Shown: in pieces, positions 41,508 to 50,491 of the stretch
Numbering within the stretch: position 1 is the first letter of the stretch
How the letters are laid out: every line of letters starts with the position of its first letter
Source: Pseudomonas sp. IPO3778
GTDB lineage: Bacteria > Pseudomonadota > Gammaproteobacteria > Pseudomonadales > Pseudomonadaceae
Assembly (NCBI RefSeq): GCF_013386825.1
Contig: NZ_JACARC010000005.1
Location: 1-64,000 of the forward strand
DNA length: 64,000 nucleotides
Reading direction: 5' to 3'
Notes under the pieces: generated by a model
The model's database searches: none
Seen by the model: the letters and a program-made list of their open reading frames with translations, nothing else
Told to the model about the DNA's origin: nothing
Made by a program: the position numbers and the translations under genes

Positions 41508-42512
41508 ATGAGCTTGAAAGACAAACTGCCCGGCGTGCTGGGTTTTGGTACCGCCCCGTTGGGCAACATGTTCCGCGCGATTCCGGAAGACGAGGCGCAG
41601 GCCACCGTTGAAGCGGCCTGGAACCAGGGCGTGCGTTATTTCGACACCGCACCGTTCTACGGTTCAGGCCTCTCGGAAATCCGCCTGGGCCAGGCCCTGT
41701 CGAAGTACAACCGTGACGACTACGTGCTCAGCACCAAGGTCGGCCGGGTGATTCTGGATGAAGTGGAAGAAAGCGCCCGTGACCTCGGCGAGAAAAGCGG
41801 CGTGTTCGAACATGGCCGGCCGAACAAGATGGTCAACGACTACAGTGCCGACGCCACCCTGCGCTCCATCGAAGACAGCCTCAACCGCCTGCAAACCGAT
41901 CGCCTGGATATCGTGTGGATTCACGACATCGCCCAGGACTTCTACGGCGACCAATGGCTGGACTACTTCAACCAGGCCCGCACCGGTGCCTTCAAAGTGC
42001 TGACCCGCCTGCGTGAAGAAGGCGTGATCAAGGCCTGGGGCCTGGGCGTCAACCGCGTCGAGCCGTGCGAATTGACCCTGGACCTGACCGAAGCCCAGCC
42101 CGATGGTTTCCTGCTCGCGGGCCGCTACACCTTGCTCGACCATGAGCGCGCCTTGCAGCGCCTGATGGACGCAGCGCTGGCGCAGAACGTCGAGATCGTG
42201 GTCGGCGGTCCGTACAGCTCAGGCATCCTGGCCGGCGGCGCGCACTTTGAATACCAGAAAGCCAGCCCGGCGATCATCAGCAAAGTCGAGCAGATCAAGG
42301 CCATTGCCGCTGCCCATGGCGTCAGCGTGAAAGCAGCGGCCCTGCAATTCTCCCTGGCCCACCCGGCCGTGGCCGCAGTGATTCCGGGTGCCAGTCGTCC
42401 GGGTCGAATAGCGGAAGACGTTGCGGCGTTGTCAGAGAAGATTCCCGCAGCCTTTTGGCAGGCCCTGCGCGACGCCCGATTGATTTCGGCCCGTGCACCG
42501 CTGCCGCTCTAA
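41508..42512 (+). CDS. aldo/keto reductase (D-threo-aldose dehydrogenase-like)
   Basis: 334-residue AKR with the catalytic tetrad visible: Asp and Tyr in YFDTAPFYGSG, Lys in VLSTKVGR, His in IVWIHDIAQ. The overall pattern (FGTAPLGNMF opening, EDSLNRLQTDRLD) fits the aldose-dehydrogenase/pyridoxal-dehydrogenase subgroup that oxidises sugars such as fucose. First of three same-strand genes (AKR, SDR, SRPBCC) probably regulated by the divergent LysR. TTGAGGA precedes the ATG at 41508. Confidence 0.88.
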   Translation: MSLKDKLPGVLGFGTAPLGNMFRAIPEDEAQATVEAAWNQGVRYFDTAPFYGSGLSEIRLGQALSKYNRDDYVLSTKVGRVILDEVEESARDLGEKSGVFEHGRPNKMVNDYSADATLRSIEDSLNRLQTDRLDIVWIHDIAQDFYGDQWLDYFNQARTGAFKVLTRLREEGVIKAWGLGVNRVEPCELTLDLTEAQPDGFLLAGRYTLLDHERALQRLMDAALAQNVEIVVGGPYSSGILAGGAHFEYQKASPAIISKVEQIKAIAAAHGVSVKAAALQFSLAHPAVAAVIPGASRPGRIAEDVAALSEKIPAAFWQALRDARLISARAPLPL

Positions 42513-42529
42513 CCACAGGAACGCGAACG

Positions 42530-43327
42530 ATGAAAATTGATATCAGTGGCAAAGTTGCAATCGTCAGTGGCAGCACCGCCGGGATTGGCCTGGGCATCAG
42601 CCAGGCCCTGGCCCAATCCGGCGCCACGGTGGTGGTGATCGGGCGTGAATCGGGCAAGGTCGACGAGGCGCTGGCGACGATTCGCCAGGCAGTGCCCGGC
42701 GCTGACCTGCGTGGGTTGGTGGCGGACCTCGGCACGGTGGAAGGCGCTGAAAAACTGTTCGCCGCCGAGCCACGGGCCGACATCCTGGTGAACAACCTCG
42801 GGATCTTCAACGACGTCGATTTCTTCGACGCCCCCGACAGCGAGTGGACGCGTTTCTACGAGGTCAACGTGATCTCCGGCGTGCGGTTGTCGCGGCATTA
42901 CACCCCGGGCATGGTCAAGCAGGGCTGGGGCCGGGTGATCTTCGTATCGTCGGAATCGGGTGTGGCAACGCCGGCTGACATGATCAACTACGGCGTCACC
43001 AAAAGCGCCAACCTGGCGGTGTCCCATGGCTTGGCCAAGCGGCTGGCGGGCACCGGGGTGACGGTCAACGCGATCCTGCCGGGGCCGACCTTTACCGATG
43101 GCCTGGAGCACATGCTCAAGGACGCCGTGGCCAAGTCCGGCCGCAGTGCGCGGGACGAGGCGGATGTGTTTGTGCGCAACGCCCGGCCCACGTCGATCAT
43201 CCAGCGCGCCGCGAATGTGGATGAAGTGGCGAATCTGGTGGCGTACATTGCTTCACCCTTGTCCTCTGCCACCACCGGGGCCGCATTGCGGGTCGACGGC
43301 GGTGTTGTCGACAGCATGGCAATCTGA
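42530..43327 (+). CDS. SDR family oxidoreductase
   Basis: 265-residue classical SDR. The cofactor motif SGSTAGIG is at ~13-20, NNLG replaces the common NNAG, and catalytic Ser (FVSSESG) and YGVTK (YxxxK) are present, ending LRVDGGVVDSMAI, where DGG is typical. It starts 17 bp after the AKR stop, so it is cotranscribed with it. Joint work on a sugar or hydroxy-acid oxidation is plausible but substrate is unknown. Confidence 0.9.
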   Translation: MKIDISGKVAIVSGSTAGIGLGISQALAQSGATVVVIGRESGKVDEALATIRQAVPGADLRGLVADLGTVEGAEKLFAAEPRADILVNNLGIFNDVDFFDAPDSEWTRFYEVNVISGVRLSRHYTPGMVKQGWGRVIFVSSESGVATPADMINYGVTKSANLAVSHGLAKRLAGTGVTVNAILPGPTFTDGLEHMLKDAVAKSGRSARDEADVFVRNARPTSIIQRAANVDEVANLVAYIASPLSSATTGAALRVDGGVVDSMAI

Positions 43328-43356
43328 TTTTTCTTGAATGATTTGGAGTGTGAATC

Positions 43357-43773
43357 GTGGCAAAAGCATCTGCTGTTATTGAAATTCCGGTGTCGGCCGA
43401 ACAGGTTTGGCAATTGGTGGGCGGCTTCAATTCGCTGCCGGACTGGCTGCCCTTTATCGTCAAGAGCGAACCGAGTGAAGGCGGGCGTGTGCGTCACCTG
43501 CAAACCGCCGATGTTGGGGTGGTGGTGGAGCGGTTGCAAAGCTTTGATAACGTCGCACGCACCTACAGCTACTCGATCAGCGAGTCGCCGTTTCCGGTGA
43601 GTGAGTACCTGGCGACCTTGAAGGTAGAAGGGCTGACCGCCAGTTCTGCCAAGGTAACCTGGTCGGGCGTGTTTACCCCGGTGGCCGGTGTGACGGATGC
43701 GGCGGTGGAGGAGTTGTTTACCGGGGTGTACGGCGGCGGGCTTGAAGCGCTGCGGGGCAATTTCCCGGGCTGA
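43357..43773 (+). CDS. SRPBCC (START-like) family protein
   Basis: 138-residue helix-grip protein. ASAVIEIPVSAEQVWQLVGGFNSLPDWLPFI opens the polyketide-cyclase/SRPBCC fold and a long C-terminal helix (EELFTGVYGGGLEALRGNF) closes the hydrophobic cavity. Members bind or convert hydrophobic ligands. GTG start with GGAG upstream. Third gene of the LysR-divergent set. Confidence 0.87.
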   Translation: MAKASAVIEIPVSAEQVWQLVGGFNSLPDWLPFIVKSEPSEGGRVRHLQTADVGVVVERLQSFDNVARTYSYSISESPFPVSEYLATLKVEGLTASSAKVTWSGVFTPVAGVTDAAVEELFTGVYGGGLEALRGNFPG

Positions 43774-43802
43774 AATATTGGCTTGGGGTTAATGAGGTCA
43801 AA

Positions 43803-43890
43803 TGTGGGAGCTGGCTTGCCTGCGATAGCATCAACTCGGTGTAACTGATAAACCGAGGTGCCTGCATCGCAGGCAAGCCAGCTCCCACAT
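43803..43890. repeat. REPIN between convergent genes
   Basis: Perfect-looking inverted pair: TGTGGGAGCTGGCTTGCCTG at left and CAGGCAAGCCAGCTCCCACA at right, with an ACTCGGT/ACCGAGGT centre. Lies between the SRPBCC gene and the histidine kinase gene. Confidence 0.9.
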
Positions 43891-43906
43891 TTTACAACTG
43901 TGTTCT

Positions 43907-45304
43907 TCAGGCTTCGGGCATCAGTTGTTGGCGGCACTCTAGGATCAATTTTGCGCCGCCGCTTTCGCTGCTGCCCACGTCCAGTTTGAAGCCGTGCAGG
44001 TTGATGATTGCGGCCACAATCGACAGCCCCAATCCAAACCCGCCTTGTTGTTGATTGCCTTCGTCTACCCGGTAGAAACGCTGGAACACCGCTGCACGCT
44101 CTGCGGCGGGAATGCCGGGCCCGGAGTCGAGCACTTCGATGCGGGTGCTGCCGGCATCGTTGACGCCCCGCAGGATCACTTCGCCGCCCGGCGGGGTGAA
44201 TTTGATCGAGTTGCTCAGCAGGTTGGCCAGGGCTTCGAACAGCAGGGCGCGGTCGCCGGTGATCCACGGTAGCGAGGCCGGCACTTGCAGCAGCAGTTCC
44301 ATCTCGCCTTCTTCCGCCAGGGGCAGGTAGAAGTCGTGGAGTTCCTGCAGCAAGGGCAGGGGGTCGAGCACCAGGAAGCCTGAACGGCGCTGGTGGTCTT
44401 CCAGTTCGGAGATCCGCAGCAAGCCACGGAAGCGTGCCATCAGGGTGTCGGTTTCGGCGATGGCCGCGTCCAGTTGCAGGGCGTGGGGCGCGTCTTCATC
44501 GGCCTGCTGCTGGATCCGGTACAACTGCGCCCGCAGGCGGGTCAGCGGGGTGCGCAGGTCGTGGGCGATGTTGTCGCACACGCCCTTGACCTCGTTCATC
44601 AGCTTCTCGATACGGTCGAGCATGGCGTTGACGATGGCCGCCAGCATGTCCAGTTCGTCGCGCCGGTCAGACAGCGGCAAGCGATGGGTCAGGTCGCCGG
44701 CCACGATGGCTTCGGCGCTGGCCTGGATCCCGCGAATCCGCCGCAACGGGCGCCGCCTGAGCAAGTGCCAGCCCGCCGCACCGGGAATGATCGTCAGGGT
44801 AATCCCCCACAGCAAGGCGTGCAGGATGATGCGGGTCACGCCGAACAGCGAGCCGTTGGCGCGCACCAGGATCAGCCAGCGGCCGTCTTCGGTGTGGGTG
44901 GCCACGGCGTCGCAGCTGTCGCGGGGCAGTTTCGGGTCGTCGGAGTCGATGCAGTTGGCCAAGGCATGGATGTGCCCGTCCATCGGCAGGTCGGGCGGTA
45001 TCACGCGGATCGGGCCGCTGATGGGGTTGAACTGGCTGTCGAACAGACCGTAGGCGTCAACGCCCTTCATGTCGAAGGTCATGCTGGTGGTCAGGGCTTC
45101 CACCAGTTCTTCGCCGTCAAAGCGCTGGAACAAGTGCTGGCGTTGCATCAGCGAGTGGCGCGAGAGGTCGCCCAGGTAACCGGACACCTCGTAGTACAGC
45201 ACGCCCATGAGGATGCAGCTCCAGGCCACGAACAACGAACTGTAGAGCGCCAGCAGCCGGCTGCTGGAAGAGCGCCAGCCTTTAGAGGGGTTCAGCAATG
45301 ACAT
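43907..45304 (-). CDS. two-component sensor histidine kinase
   Basis: 465-residue membrane kinase. First transmembrane helix ~17-38, a periplasmic domain ~39-155 with a Cys pair (ANCIDSDD and RDSCDAV), a second helix ~157-178, HAMP, then the H-box with phospho-acceptor His248 (NIAHDLRTPLTRLR) and an HATPase domain (NLLSNSIKFTPPGG, DSGPGIP, GFGLGLSIV). The signal is unknown. Overlaps the response regulator gene by 23 bp. A REPIN follows. Confidence 0.93.
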   Translation of the reverse strand: MSLLNPSKGWRSSSSRLLALYSSLFVAWSCILMGVLYYEVSGYLGDLSRHSLMQRQHLFQRFDGEELVEALTTSMTFDMKGVDAYGLFDSQFNPISGPIRVIPPDLPMDGHIHALANCIDSDDPKLPRDSCDAVATHTEDGRWLILVRANGSLFGVTRIILHALLWGITLTIIPGAAGWHLLRRRPLRRIRGIQASAEAIVAGDLTHRLPLSDRRDELDMLAAIVNAMLDRIEKLMNEVKGVCDNIAHDLRTPLTRLRAQLYRIQQQADEDAPHALQLDAAIAETDTLMARFRGLLRISELEDHQRRSGFLVLDPLPLLQELHDFYLPLAEEGEMELLLQVPASLPWITGDRALLFEALANLLSNSIKFTPPGGEVILRGVNDAGSTRIEVLDSGPGIPAAERAAVFQRFYRVDEGNQQQGGFGLGLSIVAAIINLHGFKLDVGSSESGGAKLILECRQQLMPEA

Positions 45305-45965
45305 ACCCGGAACCTCGTACCGTGCGGATCAGCGGCGTGAGGCCCGGCGGGTCGATTTTTTTGCGCAGGCGGCCGATGTGCACGTCGATCAGGTTGGTGC
45401 CCGGGTCGAAGTGATAACCCCAGACTTCCTCGAAGATCATCATCCGCGACAGGATCTGCCCGGTGTTGCGCATCAGGAATTCCAGCAGTTTGTATTCCGT
45501 CGGCAACAGGCTCAGGGGCTGTTCGGCGCGGCTGGCTTCACGGCTGATCAAGTTCAGTTCCAGATCGGCCACCCGCAGTGCGGTTTCGAATTCCTTGACC
45601 GTGCTTTTGCGCCGCAGCAGCACTTCGACGCGGGCGGCCATTTCGTCGGAGGCGAACGGTTTGGTCAGGTAGTCATCACCACCGGCCCGCAGGCCGCGTA
45701 CCCGTTCATCCACGTCGGAGAGGGCGCTGATCATCAGGATCGGTGTCGACACGCCAATGGTGCGCAGGGTGGTGACGATGGCCAGGCCATCCAGTTCCGG
45801 GAGCATGCGGTCGAGGGTGATCAGGTCGTAATCACCGCTGACGGCGCGGACCAGGCCTTCGCGGCCATTGTCTACCCAGTCTACGTCCAGTCCATGGCTA
45901 CTCAGCTCGGCAACGATCTCGCGGGCCGTTACGGCGTCGTCCTCGATGGTCAAAATGCGGGTCAT
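45282..45965 (-). CDS. OmpR-family response regulator
   Basis: 227-residue regulator. Receiver with acidic pocket EDD (8-10), phospho-Asp52 (LITLDRMLPELDG) and the switch Lys in YLTKPF, then a winged-helix DNA-binding domain (LLPTEYKLLEFLMRN, NLIDVHIGRLRKKID, TVRGSGYVI). First gene of the operon with the kinase. It lies 367 bp from, and divergent to, the membrane-protein gene at 46333, which could be a target. Confidence 0.94.
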   Translation of the reverse strand: MTRILTIEDDAVTAREIVAELSSHGLDVDWVDNGREGLVRAVSGDYDLITLDRMLPELDGLAIVTTLRTIGVSTPILMISALSDVDERVRGLRAGGDDYLTKPFASDEMAARVEVLLRRKSTVKEFETALRVADLELNLISREASRAEQPLSLLPTEYKLLEFLMRNTGQILSRMMIFEEVWGYHFDPGTNLIDVHIGRLRKKIDPPGLTPLIRTVRGSGYVIAEPL

Positions 45966-46332
45966 AAGGATTACCTGGTGAGCGATTCACACTGAAGTGC
46001 GGGCATTTTGCCAAGAAATGATAGCCCGCTTCCTAAATAAAAATTTATGTAGGCATAAACGACACAATTCACCTTACCCCGCTGAATCTGAACGAATGCT
46101 GTGTGTGTAGGATTTTTTGCCTTCAGCGTCGTACTCACGGTTATTTCCTACAAGGAATGCATAACGCCCGCTGCGCCAGGGCGTTTCTTGCAAGTTGCAT
46201 GGTTCACATTAGTTCAAATTACTTAACTTATTGAAATATATGGGTTTTTAAATTAAAGGCTCCTGGCACGTCGCCTGCACTGTCCCTTTTGAGACTTGTA
46301 ACACCATTTTTCATGCCTGGAGCACAACAACA
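45966..46332. other. 367-bp divergent intergenic region
   Basis: AT-rich patches at 46030-46060 and 46210-46258 and a GGCGTTTC/CGCCCGC segment near 46170 are seen, but no coding frame. It carries the response-regulator promoter on the minus side and the sigma-54-like promoter on the plus side. Confidence 0.5.
46264..46279 (+). promoter_or_regulatory. sigma-54 (RpoN) type promoter
   Basis: TGGCACGTCGCCTGCA matches TGGCACG-N4-TTGCA with one mismatch and has the diagnostic GG-N10-GC spacing (GG 46265-46266, GC 46277-46278). It lies 54 bases before the start codon at 46333. An AACAACAA Crc-type motif (46326-46333) overlaps that start codon. Confidence 0.6.
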
Positions 46333-47238
46333 ATGATCACATCCTCATCCACGCTGCAAGAGTCGAGCACGCTCTCCGGGGTTTCCTGGGGCGCGATCTT
46401 TGCCGGGGCCGCTGCGGCGGCTGCACTGTCCTTGATCCTGGTACTGCTGGGCTTCGGCCTGGGCTTTTCGGCGGTGTCGCCGTGGGCCGACAGTGGCATC
46501 AGCGCCAAAGGGCTTGGCATTTCCACCATTGTCTGGCTGGCGGTTACGCAAATCATTGCGTCGGGGATGGGCGGTTACCTCGCCGGTCGCCTGCGGGTGA
46601 AATGGGCCAATATGCACGGCGATGAGGTGTACTTTCGCGACACCGCCCACGGCTTCCTGGCCTGGGCCGTGGCCACGCTGGTAACGGCGGTGCTGATCGT
46701 CGGTTCGGTCAGCGGTGTGGTCAGCGGTGGTGTAAAGGCCGGGGCCAGCGTGGCTTCGGGTGCTGCCAGTGGCATAGGCCAGATGGCCGGCAGTGCGAGT
46801 AAGGGTGAAGACTTCGGCTATTACGTCGACAGCCTGTTCCGCGACGATCGCCCGGCAGCCGTCAGTGATGACGCGGTGCACGGTGTGGTCGCCCGCATCT
46901 TTGCCCGCACCGTGAGCAACAACGGCCAGTTGGCGCCTGAAGACCGTGCCTACCTGGCACAGTTGATCAGCCAGCGGACCAACCTCAGCCAGGCTGACGC
47001 CGAGGCGCGTGTGGACCAGGTGTATGGCCAGGCCCAGAAGGCGTTGGATGATGCCAAGTTGAAAGCCAAGCAGGCGGCTGACACGGCTGCGAAAGTGGCT
47101 GCCTATACGTCGTTGTGGACCTTCGTGGCGCTGTTGATCGGTGCGTTTTTTGCCAGCCTCGCCGCCACGTTTGGAGGTCGTCGCCGGGATGCGGTGGTGT
47201 ACCTCGAAACCACTGTCCACGCCACTTCCGTTCGTTAA
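46333..47238 (+). CDS. hypothetical multi-pass membrane protein
   Basis: 301-residue inner-membrane protein. Hydrophobic helices lie at ~18-46, ~62-83, ~105-131 and ~262-285. A Gly/Ala/Ser-rich segment (GVVSGGVKAGASVASGAASG) and a long helical soluble stretch (ARVDQVYGQAQKALDDAKLKAKQAADTAAK) lie between. It resembles Pseudomonas proteins of unknown function; no enzymatic motif is seen. Preceded by a sigma-54-like promoter and followed after 15 bp by a 24-residue membrane peptide gene. Confidence 0.8.
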   Translation: MITSSSTLQESSTLSGVSWGAIFAGAAAAAALSLILVLLGFGLGFSAVSPWADSGISAKGLGISTIVWLAVTQIIASGMGGYLAGRLRVKWANMHGDEVYFRDTAHGFLAWAVATLVTAVLIVGSVSGVVSGGVKAGASVASGAASGIGQMAGSASKGEDFGYYVDSLFRDDRPAAVSDDAVHGVVARIFARTVSNNGQLAPEDRAYLAQLISQRTNLSQADAEARVDQVYGQAQKALDDAKLKAKQAADTAAKVAAYTSLWTFVALLIGAFFASLAATFGGRRRDAVVYLETTVHATSVR

Positions 47239-47253
47239 TTCAAGGAGAACGTC

Positions 47254-47328
47254 ATGCGCTCATTACTGTTGTTTTTCCTCGGTGTGCCTATTCCGGTCAT
47301 TATCCTGATCGCGATCTTTATGCACTGA
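47254..47328 (+). CDS. 24-aa hydrophobic membrane microprotein
   Basis: ATG-initiated frame encoding 24 residues (MRSLLLFFLGVPIPVIILIA then IFMH). It is almost entirely a single transmembrane helix with a central Pro-Ile-Pro kink. A strong AAGGAG lies 7 bases upstream, and it follows the 301-aa membrane protein by 15 bp, so it is probably cotranscribed and may associate with it. A short hairpin (47331-47345) follows. Small size makes annotation pipelines miss it. Confidence 0.7.
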   Translation: MRSLLLFFLGVPIPVIILIAIFMH

Positions 47329-47350
47329 TTCCGAGCCTTGCTCGGTCTAA

Positions 47351-47441
47351 TGTGGGAGCGGGCTTGCTCGCGAAAGCGGTGTGTCAGTCGCCAGGTGTAG
47401 GGGCTGACACTCCGCCTTCGCGAGCAAGCCCGCTCCCACAT
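47351..47441. repeat. REPIN
   Basis: TGTGGGAGCGGGCTTGCTCG at left; CGAGCAAGCCCGCTCCCACA at right, of the GCTCGCGAA subtype (compare 38667-38767). Confidence 0.9.
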
Positions 47442-47536
47442 TTTTGTTGGGTGTTGTGGCTGGCATGTGGGCTTGGGCCAAATCTCCGGATTTTGTTAAT
47501 TGTTGGTTAATAGCCTTTTGGCTAGACTCCCGCCCC

Positions 47537-47884
47537 ATGAGCCGTTATCTGCGTTTTTTCCTCGTCTTGCTGTTGAGCCTCGCGCTTCCCCTCACCGGGA
47601 TGGCGGGTGTGCCGTCGAGCACCGAGCCGTGCCCGATGCAGATGTCCGACATGCAGATGATGGGCGACATGTCCCCGGACTGTTGCGCAGACGGTGCCGG
47701 CCACGCCGACCACGGCAAAAGCTGCAAGCCCGGCCAGGAATGCAAGACCGGCGGCATGCTGCAATTGTCGATGCCGGTGCTCAAGGCGCCGGTGACTACC
47801 TCCAGTGCGCTGCTCGTCAGCCTCTCTTCTGATTTCATCCCCGACCGTACGCCGTCCGGCGTCTGGCGCCCGCCCCGTAGCTGA
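47537..47884 (+). CDS. Met/Cys/His-rich exported leader protein of the copper efflux cluster
   Basis: 115-residue exported protein. Signal peptide to about MAG (residue ~23), then a cluster of candidate metal ligands: CPMQMSDMQMMGDMSPDCC, then HADHGKSCKPGQEC. This is typical of small periplasmic copper- or heavy-metal-binding proteins encoded just before efflux operons (CopL-like in position). It is followed after 95 bp by cusC. I chose the ATG at 47537, where the signal peptide begins. Confidence 0.75.
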   Translation: MSRYLRFFLVLLLSLALPLTGMAGVPSSTEPCPMQMSDMQMMGDMSPDCCADGAGHADHGKSCKPGQECKTGGMLQLSMPVLKAPVTTSSALLVSLSSDFIPDRTPSGVWRPPRS

Positions 47885-47979
47885 TTCCTGTTGCACCTGA
47901 AGACGCGTCCCTGACCCGGGACGGCCTTGCTGTGGCCGTGTAAAGCGGTGCGCAGCGCAACAAAACAGGACATTTCAAG

Positions 47980-49218
47980 ATGAATTCCCTCTGCGTGCGT
48001 GCCCTGTTGGTGGGCGTGCTGGCGTGGCCGACGCTGGCGTCTGCACTGACCCTGGATGAAGCCCTGCGCCTGGCGCAAAACAATGCGCCGTCCCTGGCGG
48101 CTGAATCCTCAAAATTGCAGGCGGCCACCCAGGCGGCGATTCCCGCAGGTGAACTGCCGGACCCGAAACTGGTAGTGGGCCTGCAGAACTTCCCCATCGG
48201 CGGGCCCAATCGCGGCACGCTGTATGGCGATGACATGACCGATCAAATGATCGGCATCCAGCAACAGGTGCCCAGCCGCGACAAGCGCAAGGCACGGGTT
48301 GAGTTGGCTTCCGCCACGGTGGATACCGCGGCGGCGGAAGGCCGGATCGAACGCCTCAACGTGCGCCAGGCCACGGCCCAGGCGTGGATTCGTGCCTATG
48401 CGGTGGAGCGCAAGGACGCGCTGTTCAAGGACTTCTATGAGCAGAATCGCCTGCTGCAAGACACCGTACGGGCGCAGTTGGCCGGTGGCCGTGGCCAGCC
48501 CTCGGATGCCGTGATTCCCAAACAGGAGGCCGCCGACCTTGCCGAGCGCGAGGACGAGTTGATCCAGCAACGCGCCCAGGCCCGTGCCGCCCTCAAGCGC
48601 TGGATCGGCCCGGCCGCCAGCGAAGCCCCCAGCGGCCAGTTGCCCAACTGGAAGGTCGACACCACCGGCTTCACCCACAACCTGCATCAACACCCGGTGC
48701 TGCAAGCCTTTGTGCCGCGCACCCGCGAGGCCGAAGCACGGCTGAACGAGGCCAAGGCGCAAAAGACCTCCGACTGGAGTTGGGAAGTGGACTACCAGCA
48801 CCGAGGCCGCGAATACGGCGACATGGTGAGCCTGCAGTTGACCTTCGATTTGCCGATTTTCCCCGGTCGCCGACAGAACCCTGGCATTGCCGCCAAGCAA
48901 GCCGAACTCGACCAACTGGACGCCGAACGCGAAGCCAAGACCCGCGAACACACCCAGGAACTGGAAGACGACCTGGCCACCTATCAGCGCCTGGACCGCG
49001 CCGTGCAGCGCAGCCAGGACAGCCTGGTGCCGCTGGCCGAGGAGAAGGTTTCCCTGAGCCTGGCGGGTTACCGCGCGGGCAAGGGCGACCTGATGAACGT
49101 GGTCAGCGCCCGCCGCGAGTTGGTCGAGGCGCGCTTCAAACAGATTGATGCCATTGAGCAGCGCGCCCTGACCGGCGCCCAGCTGTATTTCGCTTACGGG
49201 GAACCCGCCAATGAATAA
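47980..49218 (+). CDS. cusC: outer-membrane efflux channel (TolC family, CusC-like)
   Basis: 412-residue outer-membrane factor. Signal peptide to about ASA (residue ~22). Long helices begin LTLDEALRLAQNNAPSLAAE, and the duplicated outer-membrane-efflux repeats contain PDPKLVVGLQNFPIGGP and the second-half LQLTFDLPIFPGRRQNPG and LAGYRAGKGDLMNVVSARREL. It provides the outer-membrane conduit for the RND pump encoded downstream. Its 3' end overlaps cusB by 8 bp. Lipobox absent, unlike classic CusC. Confidence 0.9.
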   Translation: MNSLCVRALLVGVLAWPTLASALTLDEALRLAQNNAPSLAAESSKLQAATQAAIPAGELPDPKLVVGLQNFPIGGPNRGTLYGDDMTDQMIGIQQQVPSRDKRKARVELASATVDTAAAEGRIERLNVRQATAQAWIRAYAVERKDALFKDFYEQNRLLQDTVRAQLAGGRGQPSDAVIPKQEAADLAEREDELIQQRAQARAALKRWIGPAASEAPSGQLPNWKVDTTGFTHNLHQHPVLQAFVPRTREAEARLNEAKAQKTSDWSWEVDYQHRGREYGDMVSLQLTFDLPIFPGRRQNPGIAAKQAELDQLDAEREAKTREHTQELEDDLATYQRLDRAVQRSQDSLVPLAEEKVSLSLAGYRAGKGDLMNVVSARRELVEARFKQIDAIEQRALTGAQLYFAYGEPANE

Positions 49219-50491
49219 CCGAATCGTGAACATGGCGCTGTTGGGCGGCGTCCTGCTGCTGGGCCTGGGCGGTGGCTACTGGCTGGCGCAGATGCGCGCG
49301 GCACAACCGGCCATGGCCGGGGCGATGCAGGCGCCGGACGAGAAAAAGGCGCTGTACTGGTACGACCCGATGTACCCGCAGCAAAAGTTCGACAAGCCGG
49401 GCAAGTCGCCCTTTATGGACATGCAGTTGGTGCCGCGTTACGGCGGCGAGCAGGGCGCAGCGGCGGACACTGCGGCGATCCGTATTGATTCGAGCCTGAC
49501 CCAGAACATCGGCGTGCGCCTGGCCAGTGTCAGCCGTGGCGTGTTGGCGTCGAGCCTTGAACTGTCGGGCCTCCTGGCCTTCAACGACCGCGATGTGGCG
49601 GTGGTGCAGGCGCGGGCTGCCGGGTTTGTGGAGCGGGTTTACGCCCTTGCGCCGGGTGATGTGCTCAAGGCCAACGCGCCCCTGGCCGACATTCTGGTGC
49701 CGGAATGGGCCGCCGCCCAGGAAGAGTTTCTTGCCCTGCGCCACAGCGATCCCGGCCTGTTGGCCGCCGCCCGCCAGCGCCTGCGCCTGAGTGGCATGCC
49801 CGCCGGGTTGATCGCCCAGATGGAACGCAGCGGCCGGGTGCAATCGGTGATGACCCTGACCAGCCCGTTGGGCGGCGCATTGCAAACCCTGGACGTGCGT
49901 GAAGGCATGACCGTTGCGGCAGGCCAGACCCTGGCGCGGGTCAACGGCCTGGGCACCGTGTGGCTGCAAGTCGCCGTGCCGGAAGCCCAAGGCGCTGCGC
50001 TGGCGGTCGGGCAAACCGTCGAGAGCCGTTTTGCCGGGTTGCCGGGGCAAGTTGTCAAAGGCTCCGTCGCGGCGATTCTGCCGGCCACCGCCATGGACAG
50101 CCGCACCGTGCAGGTTCGCGTCGAGTTACCCAACCCGGACGGCAGGTTGCGTCCCGGCATGACCGCCCAGGTGCGCCTGGCCCAATCCACCGGCCAATCG
50201 GTGCTGTTGCTGCCGAGCGAGGCGTTGATTCGCACCGGCAAACGGGTACTGGTGATGGTGGCCGAGGAGGGTGGGCGTTATCGCCCGGTGGAGGTCCAGG
50301 TGGGCGCGGAAAACCAGGACCAGACCGTGATCGTCGCCGGCTTGCAGGAGGGCCAGCAGGTGGTCGCCTCGGGTCAATTCCTGCTGGATTCTGAAGCAAG
50401 TTTGAAGGGTATTACCGCTCCGGCGTCCGACGGTTTTAAAAACGATGACGCCATGGACGGCATGAGCCTGCAACCGGGAGCCCGGCCATGA
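49211..50491 (+). CDS. cusB: RND periplasmic adaptor, CusB-like
   Basis: 426-residue membrane-fusion protein. An N-terminal anchor/signal helix (5-25) is followed by a heavy-metal-binding segment [20 protein letters not shown] with Met54, Met69 and Met71, matching the M-x14-M-x-M metal-relay spacing of CusB. Barrel-sandwich and beta-barrel domains follow ([32 protein letters not shown]). It picks up periplasmic Cu(I)/Ag(I) and hands it to the pump. Overlaps cusA by 4 bp. Confidence 0.93.
   Translation: MNNRIVNMALLGGVLLLGLGGGYWLAQMRAAQPAMAGAMQAPDEKKALYWYDPMYPQQKFDKPGKSPFMDMQLVPRYGGEQGAAADTAAIRIDSSLTQNIGVRLASVSRGVLASSLELSGLLAFNDRDVAVVQARAAGFVERVYALAPGDVLKANAPLADILVPEWAAAQEEFLALRHSDPGLLAAARQRLRLSGMPAGLIAQMERSGRVQSVMTLTSPLGGALQTLDVREGMTVAAGQTLARVNGLGTVWLQVAVPEAQGAALAVGQTVESRFAGLPGQVVKGSVAAILPATAMDSRTVQVRVELPNPDGRLRPGMTAQVRLAQSTGQSVLLLPSEALIRTGKRVLVMVAEEGGRYRPVEVQVGAENQDQTVIVAGLQEGQQVVASGQFLLDSEASLKGITAPASDGFKNDDAMDGMSLQPGARP

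Noticed and set aside
43907..45965. The two-component system as the regulator of the cus operon
   Set aside because: The kinase lacks heavy-metal sensor features in its periplasmic part, and an unrelated 301-aa membrane protein gene, a microprotein gene and a REPIN separate it from the cus genes. No evidence links them.
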